This document shows, in pieces, positions 1 through 11,400 of a DNA stretch of 64,000 nt. The notes under the pieces are model-generated. The model was given only the letters and a program-made list of their open reading frames with translations. It did no database searches and was not told the origin of the DNA. The stretch comes from Nematostella vectensis (Eukaryota; Cnidaria; Anthozoa; Actiniaria; Edwardsiidae): contig NC_064035.1 in NCBI RefSeq assembly GCF_932526225.1, forward strand, positions 4,835,501 through 4,899,500. Direction: 5' to 3'. The position numbers were made by a program, and so were the translations under genes. Position 1 is the first letter of the stretch, and every line of letters starts with the position of its first letter.

Positions 1-2864
1 GCCTATCTGGCAGAGACAGATCTCCATCGTATTTCTACAACAAAAATATTCACCCAGAGCGAAGTTAGCAGCTATCCAAAATACAAAATAAACATTAGAC
101 CGAGCTCTTGGTTGTTACCTATAGTAAATCAGAGGATATACCACACGGTGTTCTTCATTTACGCAAACCTTGTAAGTTTTTTAAGAAAATGGAAGAAAAA
201 AGCCCGACCCAAAATAGATTTTTTCTTATAACTCGCAACTCGTTAGCGCAATCAATAATATGAGGGCATTGAATGAGGCAATGTAAGCATTGGTTTGCAA
301 TTTGTTAGTTTGTTATTTAGCCGAATTTAGGGACCGCTTTTAATGACAGTTAGCCTCAGGTACAAACGGTGAATACAGACTGCACAATGATGACATCCCT
401 TTCTCCACCCCTTGTCCCCTTCCCAACCCCTGATCCCCCTATTTAGCCCCTGGTCCCCTTCGTTCACTCCTTAGTCCCCTTATCCATCCCCTGGTCTCCA
501 CCACCCCTGATCAACTTATTAACCCCTTGGTCCCCTTTTTTACCCCTAGTCCCCTTCTCCACCCCCTGACCCCTTTCCCTTCTCCACCCGTCCTCATTCC
601 TTACACCACCCACTGATTTCCTTAACCACCCCCTGTTCCCGTTTTTCTCCCCTGATCCCCTTCCCTTCTCCACCCGTCCTTATCCCCTACACCACCCCCT
701 GATCCCCCTGGTTCTTTTCCACCCCTTGATCCCCTCCCATCTTCCACCCGTCCTCATCCCCTACATCACCATTAATTATAGTTACTCACCTTGGTCTGAT
801 CTCGCAAGCTTTTCCAAGTCATCAACGCTAACAGCAGGTACACGACGGCGAACGCTGACCGAATAATGGTCACATACTCCCCGACCATGTGGTAGTAGAT
901 CATGCGGTAGATGACCGTAGGGGCGTCGCCCAGGTTTATCTGGTATAGGTTAAGAAACCACGGAATCGTCAGCGCAATGGTCACTATCCACATGCCAAGC
1001 ACGGCAAAGATCACTCTCCTAGTACTCATCCACAGCTGGAACCAAGGAGGTAAGAAGTTACCGAGAGACAAAGCCGATAAGTACATCTCAAAGCGGTAGA
1101 CAGATTGACAAGGTTCGAAAGAATGAGTATTATCTATTATTTACATTTATTTGTAGACTTTTATCACACCAACGAAATAAAAAAACTACAAAGTTAATAA
1201 AACTACGTAACTAAACAAGAATGGCAACTTTTTCTTCGATCCATAATTATATTTCTTTCGCAGGCCCGTAACCGGGAGGAGGGGGAGGTTCCTGGCGGTT
1301 CGGAAAAGGCCTCACGCCCAGTCGACTGGAAGGCCCACTCTATTAAAGGGACATTTAGTAACGATGCGAACTAGGACGAGCTACCTAAGAGAAAATGGCC
1401 CGCTAAATGAGTAAACGACCCCCCCCCCCCCTAGTCAAAATCTTGCCTACGGGTCTGATTCGGAACGATTTGGTAATTATAACGATGATTTCGAATAGCT
1501 TGCCTTGTAGCGCATTCCCCATTCGATGACAAGAAAGCGATCCAGCATCATCATCGCCATGCAAAAAAGATTGAGAAACACGAAGGCAGTCTGTGAGGAT
1601 GCTACACACGCCGATGTCAACCGACCTTTGACCACGTGATGCAAGGTAAGGATGCTCGTAAGCAAACTGACAGGTAGAGTGACAACCACGTTGAAGATGT
1701 CAATCAATGCCAAGTTTGCAATCAAAATGTTGGGAACTGTGCGAAGACTCCTGGGAAATTTAAATAGACAATGAAATGGTTATTTTCATACAGTGCTAGT
1801 AGAACGCGAGCTCTGATTGGCCAAAAAGAGGTCAGGTGATCTGGAACTCGCACACGTCATTGCGCCCGCGTTGTTTTCAATTGTTTTGGTTTCGACTTCA
1901 TCTCGTTGGGTAGATTTTTTTATGTAAGAAACGCTGTGAAGATGTGGATCATTAGAGGACGATGCACGCACAAAAGAGATAAATGTCATATCTTCTTACT
2001 GAAGATGGCTGTCCTCATGGAGAAATGGTTGTCGTTCACTTTTTTGTGGGGGGGGGGGGGAGGACTTATAATTGGTATTTCATAATTTCATGATTTCATT
2101 ACATTGGAATGAACATTGATCCCCGACCCTCTTTGGTAGACTATTTCGAATTTTAAATAAATGTAGTTTAAATCGTCGTTCTACACGCCAACACAAGCTA
2201 TGAAATTTCCTAATATTTTTTTACTGCACAGGTAATTAACTAATTTCGCACTAGATTTGTTATGTATAGTAGCAATAAGTCGGGTAAAATGCAGTGTCGT
2301 AGAAGGAAATGACCATTAGGGGCGTGGCTGTGCCCCCCCCCCCCCCAATCTTTCGAGGCCTGCTACGGCTCTGATGTAAGATTGCTGTGTAAGATTGCTG
2401 TGAATAGGTACAATCATGTTGCTATCATTTCTTTAGCACGTGCTTCCATCATCAAAGAGCTGAAATATGGCCAAAGTAGAAGGTGTTTGAGCACCTCTGA
2501 CACCGAAACGAGGACCTGCGTTATCTTTTCATTTTTGATTCGAATTTATTATGATATAGAGATTTTAATAAAAAAGTATCATCTCAGTGGGAAATCTTAG
2601 AGAAACATCAACTTCAAGGGGTTGGTTTTAATTTCTGCTCATATTGCAAGAATGAATGCGTGATGGCCGCCTCCCTTCCCTTTCGGTTCAATTATATTAT
2701 CACTAGTCTACTGGTGCCTACTTGAAGCGTTGTAGCAGTAGAAGAATGCTGCCATTGCCAAGTAGGGTGGCTATAACGATCGACACGTTCAGCGACATCT
2801 TCACAGACACATCTCTAGGCGGAGCTAAACGGATCTCACTGATCGCACTCAGGTTGAAATTCAT
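1..2864 (-). CDS. Class A GPCR, 3' part outside the window
   Basis: Seven-TM receptor of the plasma membrane; ligand unknown. Exons read on the minus strand: 2722-2864 (ATG at 2864), 1504-1750, 790-1035 and a possible fourth, 1-34, running off the edge. Phases agree at each junction. Exon 1 has N-glycosylation motifs and TM1 with GNGSILLLL. Exon 2 has TM2 (LALID) and TM3 ending in DRF, the variant of the DRY motif, with a Cys near the top of TM3. Exon 3 has TM4 and TM5. The second intron starts with GC, not GT: AAG|GCAAGC joined to CAG|CTG, which gives a seamless second intracellular loop. TM6, TM7 and the C-tail are not in the window. The intron at 1751-2721 holds poly-G/C runs and nothing else I recognise. 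The class A assignment is firm, the subfamily is not. Confidence 0.8.
395..770. repeat. C-rich degenerate minisatellite in GPCR intron
   Basis: Tandem variants of CCCCTGATCCCCTTC and CTCCACCCGTCCTCATCCCC fill the stretch beside the splice donor at 789. ORFs across it are repeat artefacts. Confidence 0.8.
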
Positions 2865-3082
2865 CTTTAACCTGCCAGCAAAAAATAATTACCCTTTTGG
2901 TAGCCTTTAGATTTGACGTAATATAAAAAGCATCATATTCCGTTTTCTTGGTTGATCACATACGGCCTCGACATGTTTCGAGTACGTGAACGAAAAATCC
3001 AAGGGAATTGATGGCTTAAAATAGCTGGGGTTGGAGTTACCGAGGACTCAAAGTACAGTACCGCTCTCGAACATGTGGACAT

Positions 3083-3250
3083 ATGTTCGCGAAATTGTTC
3101 GCGAAATTCGCGAACACCGTTCGCGAAATTCGCGAACACTGTTCGCGAAATTTGCGAACAATGTTCGCGAAATTCGCGAACACTGTTCGCGAAATTCGCG
3201 AACAACGTTCGCGAACAGCTGATGTTCGCGAACACAGTGTTCGCGAACAG
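3083..3250. repeat. TTCGCGAA palindromic array, left arm
   Basis: About nine tandem units of roughly 22 bp built as GTTCGCGAAATTCGCGAAC, each itself a palindrome. It is the inverted partner of the array at 5797-5970. ORFs in four frames across it are by-products of the repeat. Confidence 0.9.
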
Positions 3251-3599
3251 ACCGGGACAAACCGATTGACAAACGGGAACTCGTACCGTGTAACCGAAGA
3301 CTTACAGTACTGATACTCACTTAAAATACATACAGGAGTTCTGCAAGCGATTCAAATAAATTGTTCGTGTAAAAGTCAGCTGAGAGCTATGGTTATCGTT
3401 AAAATCAGAAACAACAAATTCAGTTATAGTCTGATATGCCTCGAGTTCAATTATTTGTAGACGATCAAAACAAGACACTATCAAGTTTGAGGAATAAAGA
3501 CGATAAAGATGGCGGATGAAAGCCAAAGCATGCGAAGGATTCGAACGTGGATTTACGAGGGCAGACACAGGCAAAAAAGTTAGTTAGTTTATTCTGAAA

Positions 3600-5740
3600 A
3601 GCTTGCCTCGAAAAGGGAAGGAATGTCGATCGCTTGATATTCTTCGAAGATTGTCGAATGTGACAACTGCTAGCGAATACTTTTGAACAGCGGGAAGCCA
3701 TCTATTTAACAAATACTTGTATTACACACGGGATAATTAATTTGGGGAAGGAATGCCGATCGCTTGATATTCTTCGATGATTTTCGAATGTGTGAAAACT
3801 GCTAGCGAAGAATTTTGAAATTCTATTTGACAAATACTTGTAATAAACACGGGAGAAGGAATACCGATTGCTTGATATCCTCCGAAGATTTTCGAATGTG
3901 TGAAAACTGCTAGCGAAGAATTTTGAAATTCTATTTGACAAATACTTGTAATAAACACGGGAGAAGGAATGCCGATCGCTTGATATCCTTCGAAGATTTT
4001 CGAATGTGTGAAAACTGCTAGCGAAGAATTTTGAAATTCTATAATTGACAAATACTTGTAATAAACACGGGAGAAGGAATGCCGATCGCTTGATATCCTT
4101 AGAAGATTTTCGAATGTGTGAAAACTGCTAGCGAAGAATTTTGAACATCGGAAAGCCATCTCTTTAACAAAGACTTGTATTAGACACGGGAGAATAAGTT
4201 TGAGGTGGGAATGCTGATCGCTTGATATTCTACAAAACCCGAAAAGAAGACATTTATAGTAGAGCATGTTGTCGCTGACTAATGTATTCGAACACAAACG
4301 AAAATCATTCGAAAATCTTCGAAGAATATCAAGCGATCGGCATTCCTTCCTCAAACTAATTCTCCCGTGTCTAATACAAGTTTTTGTCAAATAAATGGCT
4401 TCCCAGTGTTCAAAAGGATTGGCTAGCAGTTTTCACACAATCGAAAATCTTCGAATAATATCAAGCGATCGGCATTCCCTCCTCAAACTAATTCTCTCTC
4501 TCTGTCAAATAATGGCTTCCCGCTGTTATTAAGTCTACGCTAGCAGTTTTCACACATTTCGAAAATCTTCGAAGACAATCAAGCGATCGGCATTCCCTCC
4601 TCAAACTAATTCTCCCGTGTTTAGTACAAGTCTTTGCTTTGTCAAATAAATGGCTTCCCGCTTTTCAAAGTATTCGCTAGCAGTTAACACACATTCGACA
4701 ATCTTCGAAGAATATCAAGAGATCGGCATTCCCTCCTCAAACTAATTCTCATGTGTTTATTACATGTCTTTGTCAAATAAATGGCTTCCCGCTGTTATTA
4801 AGTCTTCGCTAGCAGTTTTCACACATTTCGAAAATCTTCGAATAATATCAAGCGATCGTTCGGCGTTCCTTCCTCAAACTAATTCTCTTGTGTTTATTAC
4901 ATGTCTTTGTCAAATAATGGCTTCCCGCTGTTATTAAGTCTACGCTAGCAGTTTTCACACATTTCGAAAATCTTCGAAGAAAATCAAGCAATCGGCATTC
5001 CCTCCTCAAACTAATTCTCCCGTGTTTAGTACAAGTCTTTGCTTTGTCAAATAATGGCTTCCCGCTTTCAAAAGTCTTCGCTAGCAGTTTTCACACATTC
5101 GAAAATCTTCGAAGAATATCAAGCGATCGGCATTCCTTTCTCAAACTAATTCTCATGTGTTTATTACATGCCTTTGTCAAATAATGGCTTCCCGCTGTTA
5201 TTAAGTCTACGCTAGCAGTTTTCTGACACATTTCGAAAATCTTCGAAGAAAATCAAGCAATCGGCATTCCCTCCTCAAACTAATTCTCCCGTGTTTAGTA
5301 CAAGTCTTTGCTTTGTCAAATAATGGCTTCCCGCTTTCAAAAGTCTTCGCTAGCAGTTTTCACACATTCGAAAATCTTCGAAGAATATCAAGCGATCGGC
5401 ATTCCTTTCTCAAACTAATTCTCATGTGTTTATTACATGCCTTTGTCAAATAATGGCTTCCCGCTGTTATTAAGTCTACGCTAGCAGTTTTCTGACACAT
5501 TTCGAAAATCTTCGAAGAAAATCAAGCGATCGGCATTCCCTCCTCAAACTAATTCTCCCGTGTTTAGTACAAGTCTTTGCTTTGTCAAATAAATGGCTTC
5601 CCGCTTTTCAAAGTATTCGCTAGCAGTTAACACACATTCGACAATCTTCGAAGAATATCAAGCGATGGGCATTCCCTCCTCAAACTAATTCTCTGTCTAA
5701 TACAAGTCTTTGTCAAATAAATGGCTTCTCGCTGTTCCAG
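3600..5740. repeat. Inverted satellite, 113-138 bp unit
   Basis: Units carry the landmarks CGCTAGCAG, TTCGAAAATCTTCGAAG, AAGCGATCGGCATTCC and AATGGCTTCCCGCT. About five units run in one orientation (3600-4250) and about ten in the other (4290-5740). In the right half consecutive units alternate in type, so blocks near 4943-5210 and 5210-5478 are almost identical dimers of about 268 bp. The 217-aa ORF on the minus strand here is a read-through of the satellite. Confidence 0.9.
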
Positions 5741-5796
5741 CTGTTATTAAGCCCTGGATCACACGTTACCGTTCGTCAAACCGTTTATTTTGCATC

Positions 5797-5970
5797 TGTT
5801 CGCGAACAGCGTGTTCGCGAACAGTCTATATGTTCGCGAATTTCGCGAACGTTGTTCGCGAATTTCGCGAAAGCCGTTCGCGAATTTCGCGAACACTGTT
5901 CGCGAATTTCGCGAACGCTGTTCGCGAATTTCGCGAACGTTGTTCGCGAAAGTTTCGCGAACAGTGTCCC
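5797..5970. repeat. TTCGCGAA palindromic array, right arm
   Basis: Tandem units of GTTCGCGAATTTCGCGAAC with small variations, inverted relative to the array at 3083-3250 and lying just inside the right terminus of the element. Confidence 0.9.
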
Positions 5971-5992
5971 TATGTTCGTGAGCGGTACTGTA

Positions 5993-8152
5993 TATCGAGA
6001 GTCAATGGTACTGTCTCAAGACGAGCGAACGTTTAAATGGTAATACCCTTTTTTACGATACGATAAGTATAAAACATAGGAAGAGGGCTTTATGAAATTT
6101 ATATCCAATTTCTTCCATACGTACTAGCCGCACCCGCCCGCTAAAAACTACTTTTTGTGTAAAAAGGGGTTCTCAAAAAAGACTTTTCATTATCGGACGA
6201 ACATTTATATTCAGTAGCGGATCTAGGGGGGGAGGGGGTTAAGGGGTTTAACCCCTCCCCCTTTAGGCTGCCAGAAAGCCATATGTAACAAAATAAAATT
6301 ACCCCCCTTCGTCACTGAGCCAAACCCCTCTTTAAACAGGCTTGGATCACGTTTCACGGACCGGGCAATATGGCTTTTCACGTTTCACGGACCTAAAAAT
6401 GGCCTTTTATTTTACACGGATGTCGAAATGGACGATTTCACGTTTTTCGTAGGGTGAAAAATGGCAAAATATCGTTTCATGAAAATACCCTTTACGTACC
6501 CTGTTTAGACAAGCAAAAAAGCCCTCAAGGTATCCATAGCAAACTTGTTTGTTGAAAAAGTGACTAAAAAGGCATCGTCCTCGACGCACTTGCATTCCAT
6601 GTATTTAGTAGCAATCTTCTATTTTACATTCTTTATCTAAGTGCCCGTGTTCTTGTGTGTGCAGTGCTCAAAAGAAAAAATTAGGAAAAAGCCCATTATT
6701 TTTTCCCCATTTTGTAATGGCCAAAGCGTCATTGTAATATCCCTGTAAAAAAAGTTTTTCGTACCTCGTAAAAGTAAAGGTCTCCCTTTTTTAAGCTCAA
6801 TCGTCCACCAGCACCTTTCCTGCGAAAACGCTTCATGAAAATGCTGAAACAGCTGTTATACTAGCTTCTTTAAGAAGCAGGCTTACGGGATATGTATCAT
6901 ATGTTTGATGTTTGCGAACGTTTGTTCACGTGATCTGTTTGTTGATCGTGGGATGCATTCAACGAAGCTGGACAAGATGGAGATCGAAAGGACACTTTAC
7001 ATCTGCTTCTTCTATCGTATTTGCTGTTTCACACATTCTCTGTTTTGCTGTAAGGTACAGCCGCTATCGATCTATGCTGGTAAAAAGGTCGAGTTTAACA
7101 CAATATGGATGTTATGTAATATGGCGGCAAGAAGCCTAAAAAGAAGACGTTTATGACGTTCCCTCATAAAAGGGAAAATTAAACTGCAGCCAAATTAGGT
7201 TTTAATTATCATGGAACCGCTAAGGATAATTAAAAACAGTGTGTAGTTAATCTCCACTTCTGAAGCACAAAAAAGTCAGAGTTGTCAAACTTTAGACCGG
7301 AAAAAAATTTAGATCGGCAAGAATACGTCGTTTTCGAGTGTTGAACCAAAGTCTCACCTCGAGCCCTAGTACATGTCAACAAATTTTTTTCATGTAAAAG
7401 TATGCCAAAATTTCTTGAAAAAAAAAAGAAATTAGTTTGACATCACAGCCGGAACTTTTTGTGACTTTTATCAAAACATATATTTAAATTGTGAAGATTT
7501 GCTACGGGCTATGATCAACCAGATACCATTGGAAAACGTATAATATTTGAAGATCATTTTGTAAGAAATGATCTACATTTTGGCGACGAACTAACGTAAT
7601 ACCATATTTTTATTTTCAAAAAGGAACGGCGGAAAAGATCCCCATATGAAAGCTGTTTATCAAAACCAAAAAAAAAAAAAAAGAAGCCTTGACCTAGGAC
7701 TGTCTTCGCCCATGGCAGGGAGCACATATAAACATAAAAATACCGAAATTTCTTGCGGCAGTTATTTTCAATGGCAAATGTGATATTCTGATATATCGCG
7801 CTTAAACAGCTGTGCGAACGTGTAGGCGGAAAGGGAAGGGGAAAAAATATCATCTTTGCATGAGTCTTTCGTTAGGCACCCGACACGACAGAAGCTGTAA
7901 CACAGAACATCGTAAAATATTAAAAAAATTCGAATAAAAGAAAAATACCTGTTTTCGGAAATTAAATTTTATACGGCCAACAAACCGTTAAAAGTTTGTA
8001 TAAGCCTTGAGATTAAAAGATTGTAAGCTTTGAGTTTATTTAAAAAAAATTCAACTACGCTGCCTCGGGTAAACCTCCAGTTATATCAGGCGTCGCAAAA
8101 AGCACTGAACACAATTTTAGTAATCTTTCCTTTCATTTTCTATTATGTTATA
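5993..8152. other. Intergenic, no gene recognised
   Basis: Short runs recur at 6345-6470 (CACGTTTCACGGAC and variants). There is a poly-A/T rich stretch near 7380-7690. Short ORFs here lack recognisable domains, splice sites in register or signal peptides. Confidence 0.5.
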
Positions 8153-8330
8153 CAGTGGAACCCCTATATCTCTAAACAACTCCTTTATCTCTACCTGCGG
8201 TATAAAAGGCGCGTCCCTGGTCTAAGTTTTCATTACTCTCTGTAAGCGTGTCCGTGTATTTATCAAGGGTGTCCGTGTATTTATCAAGGGTGTCCGTGTA
8301 TTTATCAAGCGTGTCCCGTGTTTACGTCGA
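8153..8330. mobile_element. Pogo/Tigger-like terminal fragment with small tandem repeat
   Basis: The stretch begins TA then CAGTGGAACCCC, which resembles the terminal repeat of pogo/Tigger-type elements. It is followed by four copies of GTGTCCGTGTATTTATCAAG. I did not find a matching right terminus, so this may be a fragment. Confidence 0.4.
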
Positions 8331-8460
8331 CAAGTAGATTCGTAGATAGATTTGTCCGATAGCAGGTTTGGTGGCATCGTCATATCTGACAATGCCTTAT
8401 TTCAAACTGCTAGCATGACTGTAAACCCCCCAGCACTTGTTTCCAGAATGTACAAATTAG

Positions 8461-11400
8461 CTAGGTAGCTAGGGCCATGGGTTTCAATTGCCTTTCACTC
8501 AGGCATTTGTTGAGTTGTTCCCAGAAGTGCGGCTTGACGTAACAGTTCAAATAGTCCAGATACGTCTTGTGACGCAGCTCGAGCGGCACATTGCACTCTC
8601 TGTACAAAATGGCAACTACTTGATGGGCGCGAATGCTACGATTGAGGGCTTGGTGAAGTTCGTGTTTGCAGTACTCGCTTTCAATAAAGTCTGGTGAGAG
8701 AATAGCTAGGGTTTTTCGACTGTGGTAGATGGCGTTTGCTATGTTGACCACAATCGCTTCTCCAGGCATAAAGTCACGAAGATCAATGCAGCACTTGAAT
8801 CCAGCATTCTCTAGCCTCTCCTGTAGCTCTTTAGCGAATTTTATGTCTTTTGAACTGTAGCAGATGAACACGTCGTACAGCGAAGAGAATTCGTCGTCAT
8901 CTTTTAGTTAAGAAAAATAATAAAGTAAAAAGCATGGAAAAACAATCCCACATTATAGTTAGGGAATAGACCACGAAAACGTCACGCAAGAGACCATGGT
9001 CACGGAAAAAATGACACAAGAGACCATAGTCACGGAAATGTCACGCAAGATAATGGTCATGGTATGTCACGGAAGAGACAATGGTCACAGGAACGTCACA
9101 AGAGACCATGGCAACGGGAACGTCACGCAAGAGACCATAGTCACGGAAATGTCACACAAGATAATGGTCATGGTATGTCACGGAAGAGACAATGGTCACA
9201 GGAACGTCACAAGAGACCATGGCAACGGGAACGTCACGCAAGAGACCATCGTCACAGGAACGTCACGCCAAGAGACCATGGTCACAGAAACTTCACATAA
9301 GAGTAAACAAAACGTAAACACGAACAAAACATAAACAAAACGTAAAAGACACAAAGTAGTCAAAACGATACGCCGCCACGAAATACCGCCAAGACACCCG
9401 GCGTTTTGTCCTACAAGAGACGTGTTTCTAAGCCAGGATCTAATCGTGTGAGCTCTTATACATACCTTCACTAGATTGCTGGTACGGGAATGCAGAACGT
9501 TTACAGCGACGTCGGTACCACAGGAAGACCGTGACAGAGACCCCCATTAAGATACCAAGTGCAACGGCTACCAACCACAAGGGTCGATTCCTCAGAGAAG
9601 CTGATATAAAAGACAGTTACTGGCTTATAGTGCAAGAACATATTCCGATAAAGGCGAATAAACTAAACTACACGTTCACTAATTAGTCATCTCATCTCCC
9701 GCCATTGAAGCAGAGCTTTTGCCCCAAGTGAAATCACCCTCGGTACCGAGGCACAGAGACACAAACAGTCGTAAAATCTAAACGATCAAAAGGGACAGAG
9801 GTAAGGGTACCTCATTAGTTATTTTATTTATCCTGATACGATCACATCCAACCGTGAGCTCGGTTACAAGCGCTAGGGTTCCTGTGTACCCGAGATCCCT
9901 TAGACATTGGAGCAATTTGTACACAACGGCTTGGAACCGAGCCTAATCTAACTTCATAGCAAAATAAAACATTTCACTTAGGTATAGAAAAGCTTCAAAT
10001 CGGGCCCCGCGAGAGTACTGGCTTTTTTTCCTGTAGTTTACCACACGTGGCTTTAAGCATAGGAATGTGACCCTTACCACGTGGACACTCATCCTCTGAT
10101 CTCGCGGGCTCATGCGAAGCCAAAGAATCGTGTCGTGGAGTCCCAGATGTACAGTTGGTACAATGATAGGTCTCGTTCTGCCCGCCGACACTAAAGGTCC
10201 CGTATGGGCATGGGATCTTTTCATCAGTCCACCACGGACAGAAGTACCCAGCAGGGCAGGGAGCTGGGAACAAAAACATGATAGTCAAGACAACGGCTGA
10301 AAAATATGTTGACGTCAAAACAAGTCGTTGACGTTAGCGTCTAGAACGAGGTGCAACTATGTTCTTATAACAGAGTCGGACAACCCTCTTTTTTTGGATG
10401 GGATTGGTACATTTCTATTTTCCCCTGAAGGCCTGAAAAATTACCAACAAACTTACCAGTATTTAATATGAACGACTTGTTTACACTAAAACTTTTACTG
10501 CTTCGTCCATAACAATCCCACTTTCCTTGATCCTCCCGGGTAACATTTGAGATCCGTAACTTCTGGGTAAATAATGACTTTTCTTGTAATCCAAGAAAAT
10601 TCCAATACCTCCCCCCGTCATCAACAAGTTGCCCAACACGACGGAAGCGCACGAGCCCACCGGGTACACCAAAGTCTATAGTACATGTCAAATTGATGGT
10701 GCTTCCGAGGTATGCTGCGTAACGGTCACCATCAATCCCGACATAGCGTACGGATGGCTTGTCGTAAGGCCTCACTACAAAGAAATTATGAAAATCAAGA
10801 AAAAAAAGAAATTAGGTATGCTTGTGTATATAAGTACAAACTGATTTAGACTTGAATACTTCTAAGGGGGGGGGGGGGGGCTTTTTTGGGTGCGCAGGGA
10901 TCTTTTTTTCAAAGCATGCAGATAGGTTTTTTCGTCCACCAATTGGTGATGGATATTTAAAAAAAGCCCCCCCCCCACCAAAAGTCAAATGGTTGGTCCC
11001 TAAGCAAAACACAAAGTTACAGTGAGGACACAAAAAAGCGGGCCATGCTGTCTTGTTCCCCTATCACCCCCGTCCCCCAAACTCACCTGTCGTGTCCCTT
11101 CCGTGTCCCTTCCTTCTCCTCAACTTCACCTGTCTTTTTCCCTCTTCCTCAGCATCCACCCCCTTACATGTATTTTTTTCCAAAACAAAATGCCTCACTG
11201 AACAATTTTAAACTTTTACATTGAGGACACAGAAAGTGGGCTATGCTGAACAACTTTGACCAATCAGATTTGGCTTGTACACCGTAAACATTTTGAAAAA
11301 AAGTCCTGGCTATGAGCCTGACAGGTGAGGTTGGGGATAAGAGGGGAACATTACAGGTGAGGTGAGGGGGAGGAAAGGGGGAAAAGACAGCATAGATGGG

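Larger units (their letters stand above)
3056..5990. mobile_element. TA-flanked palindromic DNA-transposon-like element
   Basis: The ends are inverted copies beginning CAGTACCGCTC, each flanked outside by TA (3054-3055 and 5991-5992). Similarity continues inward: CGAACAT then GGACA at both ends, a TTCGCGAA array, then a further inverted stretch (3235-3300 against 5755-5820). Between them an inverted satellite occupies 3600-5740. A TA target duplication with a CAG-start terminal repeat is the habit of Tc1/mariner/pogo elements. I see no transposase, so it would be non-autonomous. Family assignment is inference. Confidence 0.7.

Noticed and set aside
3737-4390. 217-aa minus ORF
   Set aside because: It reads through the 113-bp satellite and repeats FQNSSLAVFTHSK-like blocks; not a protein-coding pattern.
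3083-5970. CRISPR-like array of TTCGCGAA repeats
   Set aside because: Units are contiguous palindromes without unique spacers, in a eukaryotic genome.
6905-7156. 83-aa plus ORF and overlapping 75-aa frame
   Set aside because: Two overlapping frames of similar length, no recognisable motif and no partner exons.
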